Shown here: in pieces, positions 55,184 to 61,206 of the stretch
How the letters are laid out: each line of letters opens with the position of its first letter
Numbering within the stretch: the first letter of the stretch is position 1
DNA from: Janthinobacterium agaricidamnosum
Lineage (GTDB): Bacteria > Pseudomonadota > Gammaproteobacteria > Burkholderiales > Burkholderiaceae_D
DNA length: 64,000 nucleotides
Assembly: GCF_003667705.1 (NCBI RefSeq)
Contig: NZ_CP033019.1
Span: 4,960,001-5,024,000, forward strand
Direction of reading: 5' to 3'
Program-made: the position numbers and the translations under genes
Notes under the pieces: model-generated
The model's database searches: none
The model's input: the letters and a program-made list of their open reading frames with translations, nothing else
Told to the model about the DNA's origin: nothing

Positions 55184-55216
55184 TGTCGGATTACGCGTAC
55201 CGCTAATCCGACCTAC
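55184..55216. repeat. Dispersed short palindrome, copy 4b
   Basis: GTCGGATTA and TAATCCGAC around CGCGTACCGC, with the family tail CTAC; inverted with respect to copy 4a, 16 bp away. Confidence 0.85.
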
Positions 55217-55233
55217 GGCTCCGATACAAAAAA

Positions 55234-56535
55234 TTAGCGCTGAAACGCCACCTGTCCGGCAACGATGGTCGCCTTGACGATGCCGCTCAGCTCATAGCCG
55301 AGGAAAGGCGTGTGCTTGCCCTGGCTGGCCAGCGACGCCGACGACACGGTCCAGCGCGCGGCGGGATCGAAGACGCAGATGTCGGCCGCTTCGCCCACGG
55401 CCAGGCTGCCGGCCGGGATGCCGGCGACACGCGCCGCATCGGACGTGACCTTGGCCACGGCGCGCGCCAGCGGACGCGCGCCCGTTTGCGGCTGGTTCAA
55501 GGCGTAGTCGTCGGCCCATTTCAGGGCCAGCGACAGCAGCAGTTCCAGGCCCGTGGCGCCGGGCGACGCTTCGCCGAACGGCAGCAGTTTTTCATCGTCA
55601 TCGACGGGCGTGTGGTCCGAGCACATGGCGTCGACCGTGCCGTCAAGCAGGCCGGCGCGGATCGCATCGCGGTCGCGCTGGCTGCGGAACGGCGGCGTGA
55701 CGCGCGCGTTCGGGTCGAAGAAGCCGATGTCGGCGTCCGTCAGGTGCACATGGTGCACGCCGACGTCGCAGGTGACGGGCAAGCCTTCGGCCTTGGCGGC
55801 GCGGATCAGTTCCAGGCCCGCCGCCGACGAGATGCGGCACAGGTGCACGCGCGCGCGGCTGGCGCGCATCAATTCGAAAATCGTGTGCAGGGCGATGGTT
55901 TCGGACATCACGGGCACGCCGGACAAGCCCAGGCGCGACGCCAGCGGGCCGCTGTGGGCGATGCCGCCACGGCCGATGTGCGGGTCTTGCGGACGCAACC
56001 AGACCGTGTAGCCGAAGGTGTTCGCGTATTGCATGGCGCGCAGCAACACGGTGGTGTCCTCGATCGGCTCTTCCGCCTGCGCGAAGCCGATGCAGCCCGC
56101 TTCCGTCAGTTCCGCCATTTCCGTCAGCGACTTGCCCTTCAAGCCCATGGTCAGCGCGCCCAGCGGGTGCACGTGGGCCTTGTTCTGCGTCTTGGCGCGG
56201 TATTTCAGCATTTCCACCAGGCCCGGCTCATCGAGCACGGGGTCGGTGTCGGGCGGGCAGACCAGGCTCGTGACGCCGCCTTGCAGGGCCGCCTGCAGTT
56301 CCGATTCCAGGGTCGCCTTGTATTCGTAGCCCGGCTCGCGCAGGCGCGCGGACAGGTCGACCAGGCCGGGGGAAACCACCAGGCCGGCCGCGTCAAACGT
56401 GGTGTCGGCGGTGAAGCCGGCAGGGGCGCTGCCCACGGCCAGCACTTTGCCGTCGGCGATAAACAGGTCTTGCAAGCCATCGATGCCGTTGGCAGGGTCG
56501 ATCAGGTGGCCGTTCTTGATATGTAGTGTCGTCAT
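55234..56535 (-). CDS. Dihydroorotase-like protein lacking metal histidines (PyrC'/PyrX type)
   Basis: The 433-residue amidohydrolase follows pyrB. The family motif VDxHxHxREPG reads VDLSARLREPG: the two metal histidines are Ser62 and Arg64. SDHTPVDDDEK is kept. In Pseudomonas the equivalent PyrC' has no dihydroorotase activity and is needed to assemble active aspartate transcarbamoylase. The same structural role is inferred here; a catalytic dihydroorotase should be encoded elsewhere. Confidence 0.9.
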   Translation of the reverse strand: MTTLHIKNGHLIDPANGIDGLQDLFIADGKVLAVGSAPAGFTADTTFDAAGLVVSPGLVDLSARLREPGYEYKATLESELQAALQGGVTSLVCPPDTDPVLDEPGLVEMLKYRAKTQNKAHVHPLGALTMGLKGKSLTEMAELTEAGCIGFAQAEEPIEDTTVLLRAMQYANTFGYTVWLRPQDPHIGRGGIAHSGPLASRLGLSGVPVMSETIALHTIFELMRASRARVHLCRISSAAGLELIRAAKAEGLPVTCDVGVHHVHLTDADIGFFDPNARVTPPFRSQRDRDAIRAGLLDGTVDAMCSDHTPVDDDEKLLPFGEASPGATGLELLLSLALKWADDYALNQPQTGARPLARAVAKVTSDAARVAGIPAGSLAVGEAADICVFDPAARWTVSSASLASQGKHTPFLGYELSGIVKATIVAGQVAFQR

Positions 56536-56559
56536 GCTCGCTTACTCGTCCTTGGGCTA

Positions 56560-57525
56560 TCAGCCCTGATTACCAGCCAAAATACTCATCACCGCCATGC
56601 GCACGGCGATACCGAAGGTCACCTGCGGCAGGATCACCGCCTGCGGACCGTCGGCCACGGCCGAATCGATTTCCACGCCGCGGTTCATCGGGCCCGGATG
56701 CATGACGATGGCATCCGGTTTCGCCAGCGCCAGACGCTCGGGCGTCAAGCCATAGCTCTTGAAATATTCCTGCGCCGACGGCAGCAGCGCGCCGCTCATG
56801 CGTTCATTCTGCAGGCGCAGCATGATGATCACGTCCACGCCCTTGAGGCCTTCATCCATGTTGGTGAAGGTGCGCACGCCCATCTGTTCCAGGCCGCCCG
56901 GCAGCAGGGTGTGCGGGCCGATGGCGCGCACTTCCGGCACGCCCAGGGTGGTCAGCGCGTGGATGTCGGAACGGGCCACGCGGCTGTGCAAAATGTCGCC
57001 CACGATGGCCACCGTCAGGTTCGTGAAATCCTTCTTGTAGTGGCGGATCGTGTACATATCGAGCAAGCCCTGGGTCGGGTGCGCGTGGCGTCCGTCGCCC
57101 GCGTTGACCACGTGGACGTGCGGCTGCTTGGTGTCGATCAGGTGCTTGGCGATCAGGTAGGGCGCGCCCGACTGCGCGTGGCGCACGACGAACATGTCGG
57201 CATGCATGGCCGACAGGTTGTCGATGGTGTCGAGCAGCGATTCGCCCTTGCTGGCCGACGAGGCCTGGATGTTCAGGTTGATGACGTCGGCCGACAGGCG
57301 CTTCGAGGCGATTTCAAAGGTGGTGCGGGTGCGCGTGGAGTTTTCAAAGAACAGGTTGAAAACGCTCTTGCCACGCATCAGCGGCACCTTTTTCACGTCG
57401 CGGTCGGAAATGCCGACGAACGAGGAGGCCGTGTCGAGGATATGGTTGACGATAGACTTCGGCAAGCCTTCGATCGTCAGCAGATGTTGCAGTTCGCCGT
57501 GTTTATTCAGTTGCGGATTAAGCAT
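56560..57525 (-). CDS. pyrB: Aspartate carbamoyltransferase catalytic subunit PyrB
   Basis: PyrB condenses carbamoyl phosphate with aspartate. The 321-residue protein has the carbamoyl-phosphate motif STRTRTTFE, the HPTQGLLD segment and MHPGPMNRG near the end. It overlaps pyrR by 8 bp and precedes the pyrC' gene by 24 bp, forming the usual pyrR-pyrB-pyrC' unit. Confidence 0.95.
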   Translation of the reverse strand: MLNPQLNKHGELQHLLTIEGLPKSIVNHILDTASSFVGISDRDVKKVPLMRGKSVFNLFFENSTRTRTTFEIASKRLSADVINLNIQASSASKGESLLDTIDNLSAMHADMFVVRHAQSGAPYLIAKHLIDTKQPHVHVVNAGDGRHAHPTQGLLDMYTIRHYKKDFTNLTVAIVGDILHSRVARSDIHALTTLGVPEVRAIGPHTLLPGGLEQMGVRTFTNMDEGLKGVDVIIMLRLQNERMSGALLPSAQEYFKSYGLTPERLALAKPDAIVMHPGPMNRGVEIDSAVADGPQAVILPQVTFGIAVRMAVMSILAGNQG

Positions 57526-58057
57526 GGTTGTTATCTATGGTGAGCGTGAATTTTCCATCGTCGGCTTGCTTCAGGACCAGGGCCTGGCCCGGCGGCACGG
57601 CAGTGAAGGCGGCCACGAAATCGGCGGCCACCGGCAGCTGGCGTTCGCCGCGGTCGACCAGGGCCGCCAGCATGATCTTGGCCGGGCGGCCATAGTCGAA
57701 CAATTCGTTGATGGCCGCGCGCGTGGTGCGGCCCGTGTACAGCACGTCGTCGACCAGCAGGATGGTGGCGCCGGCCACGTCGAAGCTGATTTGCGTCGGC
57801 TTGACGTCCGCATGCAAGCCCTTCTGGGCAAAGTCGTCGCGGTAGAAGGACACGTCGAGCACGCCCAGACGGTCGAGCAGATTCAGATCGCGCGCCAGGC
57901 GTTCAGCCAGCCAGGCGCCGCCCGAATGGATGCCGACGATGGCCACGTTGGGGATGCCCGTCAGGCCGCTGCGCACCTGCTGCAGCAAATCTGCATACAG
58001 GGCCTCGGCGTCGAGTTGGGAAGGATTCGCAGGATGCGGCATAGAGTTCTTAATCAT
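57518..58057 (-). CDS. pyrR: Pyrimidine regulatory protein PyrR
   Basis: The 179-residue protein has the PRPP-binding loop [17 protein letters not shown] of type-I phosphoribosyltransferases. In this gene order PyrR regulates the pyr genes in response to nucleotides and may have uracil phosphoribosyltransferase activity. Starts at 58057 or 58042 are both possible; neither has a strong ribosome site. No PyrR-type attenuator was found in front of pyrB. Confidence 0.92.
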   Translation of the reverse strand: MIKNSMPHPANPSQLDAEALYADLLQQVRSGLTGIPNVAIVGIHSGGAWLAERLARDLNLLDRLGVLDVSFYRDDFAQKGLHADVKPTQISFDVAGATILLVDDVLYTGRTTRAAINELFDYGRPAKIMLAALVDRGERQLPVAADFVAAFTAVPPGQALVLKQADDGKFTLTIDNNHA

Positions 58058-58081
58058 TCAGGGAGGGAGTCTAGGGTCAGA

Positions 58082-58480
58082 TTAATAATTCGCGTCGAAA
58101 TACTGTTGCAGGATGATGGCGGCGGCGCGGTCATCGATCACTTCGCCGCGCTTGGCGGCGATCACGGCCGAGGAATAGCGCTCGTCGACCAGTTCCACGG
58201 GCAGGTTGAAGCGGCCATGCACCTGGTTGGCGAAACGGCGGCAGCGCGCGCTCATCTCGTGTTCCGTGCCATCGGGGTGGCTGGGCAAGCCCACCACGAT
58301 GCGGCTGGCGCCCCACTCCTTGATCAGGTTATCGATGGCGGCAAACTTCGGCTCGTTCGCCGTGGCCGTGATCACGCTGAGCGGCTTGGCCTGGCAAATC
58401 ATGGTATTGCCGATGGCCACGCCGATGCGTTTCAAGCCGAAATCGAAGGCAAGGATGGTGTCGATGGCGTTACTCGTCAC
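58082..58480 (-). CDS. ruvX: Putative pre-16S rRNA nuclease / Holliday-junction resolvase RuvX (YqgF)
   Basis: The 132-residue RNase-H-fold protein has AFDFGLKRIGVAIG at the N-terminus, IVVGLPSHPDGTEHEM and VDERYSSAVI with the conserved acidic residues. It sits between yqgE and pyrR, as in many beta- and gammaproteobacteria. Confidence 0.93.
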   Translation of the reverse strand: MTSNAIDTILAFDFGLKRIGVAIGNTMICQAKPLSVITATANEPKFAAIDNLIKEWGASRIVVGLPSHPDGTEHEMSARCRRFANQVHGRFNLPVELVDERYSSAVIAAKRGEVIDDRAAAIILQQYFDANY

Positions 58481-58508
58481 AGCATTTTTCCATAATAAAG
58501 ATCAACAT

Positions 58509-58631
58509 AGGTGGTGTCAGAAACCGTAGCGAGCAAGCTCAATGTCGGGTTGAGTAGCGGAGCTGTACGAAGGTACAGCGAGCAACGGATGCCCGAAAGT
58601 GGGCTGCGCAGTAGGTTTATGGCATCCACCT
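58509..58631 (-). repeat. Structured intergenic repeat, copy B, between yqgE and ruvX
   Basis: The outer arms AGGTGG (58509-58514) and CCACCT (58626-58631) and AAACC/GGTTT enclose the central hairpin CTGTAC-GAAG-GTACAG. The 98-bp core 58521-58618 has the same length and spacing as 14032-14129 (GTAGCGAGC near one end, CGAGCA after the hairpin, GCGCAGTA near the other end). It begins at the yqgE stop codon. Confidence 0.75.
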
Positions 58632-59278
58632 CATGCGTGTCCGGCTTCGGATGCCAGCATGAGGGGATCGATACCGAGCAACTTGATGGCCGCCACGTAG
58701 CGCTGTTCGATGGGGAAATCGAACAGGATATCGGCCGAGGCGCCTACCGTCAGCCAGCCGTTGCGGCCGATCTCGTCTTCCAGCTGGCCCGGGCTCCAGC
58801 CCGAGTAGCCGATCGAGACGAGCATGCGCTCGGGACCATCGCCCTTGGCGACGGCTTCGAGCACGTCGATCGAGGTGGTAAACGCCACTTCATCGGTCAC
58901 CGTCAGCGACGAGGAATAGCGCGCGCCCGGCGTGTGCAGCACGAAGCCGCGGTCATCCTGCACGGGGCCGCCGAACATGATCGGCTCGTTGATGATGGGC
59001 GTGTCGCTGCCAGCCTCGAGTTTCAGGTCGATGCGGTCGAACAGCACTTCCATGGTCATGTCGGTGGGTTTGTTGATGACGACGCCCAGCACGCCGTTTT
59101 CATTGTGTTCACACACGTACACGACCGTGCCGCCGAAGATCGGATCTTGCATGGCCGGCATCGCAATCAGGAAATGGTTCGCCAGATTCAGGGTGGAGGA
59201 ACCGGTCGCGGCCGGCTCTCCCACACCCTGCATCAGACGATGTCCTGGTAGAGTCTGGTCGATTTTACTCTTTTTCAT
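58631..59278 (-). CDS. YqgE/AlgH family protein
   Basis: The 215-residue DUF179 protein has LANHFLIAMPAMQDPIFGGTVVYVCEH, NGVLGVVINKPTD and IGYSGWSPGQLEDEI. In Pseudomonas AlgH influences alginate and other regulation, but the molecular function is unknown. Its gene is upstream of ruvX and separated from it by the structured repeat. Confidence 0.9.
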   Translation of the reverse strand: MKKSKIDQTLPGHRLMQGVGEPAATGSSTLNLANHFLIAMPAMQDPIFGGTVVYVCEHNENGVLGVVINKPTDMTMEVLFDRIDLKLEAGSDTPIINEPIMFGGPVQDDRGFVLHTPGARYSSSLTVTDEVAFTTSIDVLEAVAKGDGPERMLVSIGYSGWSPGQLEDEIGRNGWLTVGASADILFDFPIEQRYVAAIKLLGIDPLMLASEAGHA

Positions 59279-59619
59279 ACGCGATGCTCTCTCTGTGGGC
59301 TTGCTGGCAAGTCTCGCTTACCCCGCTATCGTACGCCCGGCGCAAGCGGCCGCATATCTTGGGCGGCGCGCACCGTGGTGCCAGGCGTTATTCTTGTTAT
59401 GTTATAAATTAATGATCAATTCGCTATGCCTGCAGGCGCATTTCAATGCCAATTGTAAAATTGATTGCAAAATCGCTGTCGCACATAAAGTACCGCGAAC
59501 ATACCCGCTAGTTTACACTGAATTGCCGCCGCAGCGACGCCAAAGGCGCGACGCGAGCGGCCATAAAGCCCTGTTGACGGCAAAAAATCGCCTATCTTTG
59601 ACCTTGAACACGCGAAATA
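59279..59619. other. Divergent promoter region between yqgE and the photolyase gene
   Basis: 341 bp without coding character. The middle (59395-59480) is AT-rich. TTGATT (59461-59466) with CATAAA 17 bp later (59484-59489) is a possible promoter for the photolyase gene, and TTATAAAT near 59403 is another AT-rich element. No repeat or RNA structure stood out. Confidence 0.5.
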
Positions 59620-61083
59620 ATGACAATTAAGACTTCCCTGGTGTGGTTCCGCCGCGATCTGCGCGCGTTTGACCATGCTGCACTGCATCACGCCCTGCGT
59701 CAAAGCCAGGCCGTGCATTGCGTCTTCGTATACGACACCGCCATCCTGGCAGCGCTGCCGCGCCGCGACCGGCGGGTCGACTTCATCCATGCCAGCGTGG
59801 CCGAGCTGGCCGCCGAGCTGCGCCAGCTGGGCGGCGACCTGATCGTGCTGCACGCGGACGCGGCCGAGGCGATTCCGCGCCTGGCCGCCGAATTGAACGC
59901 CGACGCCGTCTTTGCCAACCACGACTACGAACCGCAGGCGATCGCCCGCGACGCCACGGTGGCCGCCGCGCTCACGCACGACGCGCGCCTGTGGTTCAGC
60001 TTCAAGGACCAGGTCATCTTTGAAAAGGACGAGGTGCTGACGCTCTCGGCCAAACCCTACACCGTCTATACGCCGTATAAAAATGCCTGGCTGAAGAAAA
60101 TGCGCGCCGAACCCGCCTGCCTGGCGCCATTCGCTATCGAGCCGCATGCGGCCAGCCTGGCGCCGCCCCGCGCCGGCACGCCGTCGCCCCTGCCCAGCTT
60201 GGGCGAACTGGGGTTCGAGGCCAGCAACCTGGCCGAACTGGCCATCCCCACCGGCATGTCGGGCGCCAGCGCGCTGTTCGAGGATTTTTTGCCGCGCGTG
60301 GCCCGCTATGACGTGGCGCGCGATTTTCCCGCCCTGAAGGGACCGTCCTACCTGTCCATGCATTTGCGTTTCGGCACCGTGTCGCTGCGCTATCTGGTGC
60401 GCACCGTGGTCGATCTGATGGACCGGGGCGGCGGCGGCGATGGGGCGCCCGTGTGGCTGGCCGAACTGATCTGGCGTGATTTCTACGCCATGATTTTGTA
60501 CCAGAACCCGCACGTGGAAGGCGGCGCCTTCAAACCGGCCTACGACACCATCGCCTGGGAAACGGGAGCCGAGGCCGATGCCGCCTTTGCCGCCTGGTGC
60601 GAGGGGCGCACCGGCTATCCGCTGGTCGACGCGGCCATGGCGCAGCTGAACCAGACGGGCTATATGCACAACCGCCTGCGCATGGTCACGGCCTGCTTTC
60701 TGATCAAGGATCTGGGCATCGACTGGCGCCGCGGCGAAGCGTATTTCGCGCTGCATCTGAACGACTTCGACCTGGCCTCGAACAACGGCGGCTGGCAATG
60801 GGCATCGTCGTCCGGCTGCGATGCGCAGCCTTACTTCCGCATCTTCAATCCCATCACGCAGTCGGAAAAATTCGACGCCGGCGGACGCTTCATCCGCCGC
60901 TACCTGCCGCAGCTGAAGGCGCTGGGCGACAAGGAAATCCACGCGCCCTGGCTGGTGCCGCGCATGCTGCTCGAGCAAAAAAACATCGTGCTGGGACGCG
61001 ACTATCCGGAACCCATCGTGCAGCACGACGAGGCGCGCAAGGAGACCCTGGAGCGCTATGCCGTGGTGAAGGTGGTGGGGTAA
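59620..61083 (+). CDS. phrB: Deoxyribodipyrimidine photolyase
   Basis: The 487-residue flavoprotein repairs cyclobutane pyrimidine dimers with blue light. The N-terminal antenna domain (SLVWFRRDLRAFDH) is followed by the FAD domain with WRDFYAMILYQNP, MHNRLRMVTACFLIKDLGIDW and the WQWASSSGCDAQPYFRIFNP segment typical of class-I CPD photolyases. Cryptochrome function cannot be fully excluded. Confidence 0.93.
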   Translation: MTIKTSLVWFRRDLRAFDHAALHHALRQSQAVHCVFVYDTAILAALPRRDRRVDFIHASVAELAAELRQLGGDLIVLHADAAEAIPRLAAELNADAVFANHDYEPQAIARDATVAAALTHDARLWFSFKDQVIFEKDEVLTLSAKPYTVYTPYKNAWLKKMRAEPACLAPFAIEPHAASLAPPRAGTPSPLPSLGELGFEASNLAELAIPTGMSGASALFEDFLPRVARYDVARDFPALKGPSYLSMHLRFGTVSLRYLVRTVVDLMDRGGGGDGAPVWLAELIWRDFYAMILYQNPHVEGGAFKPAYDTIAWETGAEADAAFAAWCEGRTGYPLVDAAMAQLNQTGYMHNRLRMVTACFLIKDLGIDWRRGEAYFALHLNDFDLASNNGGWQWASSSGCDAQPYFRIFNPITQSEKFDAGGRFIRRYLPQLKALGDKEIHAPWLVPRMLLEQKNIVLGRDYPEPIVQHDEARKETLERYAVVKVVG

Positions 61084-61136
61084 GCAGGTAATTGATTGGC
61101 ATTGCGGTGATGTCGGGTTACGCTGTCGTAAAGAGC

Positions 61137-61177
61137 GTAGGTCGGATTAGCGGGGCAAGGCCCCGCGTAATCCGACA
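61137..61177. repeat. Dispersed short palindrome, copy 5
   Basis: GTAGGTCGGATTAGCGGGGC and GCCCCGCGTAATCCGACA form a long stem. A damaged second copy (TGTCGGGTTACGCTG, 61111-61125) precedes it. It lies between convergent genes. Confidence 0.8.
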
Positions 61178-61206
61178 ATATCGTTGGCGCTTGTGACGGC
61201 GTCGTG

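Noticed and set aside
57526..58081. PyrR-dependent attenuator in front of pyrB
   Set aside because: pyrR overlaps pyrB, leaving no leader; no anti-terminator/terminator pair was seen upstream of pyrR.
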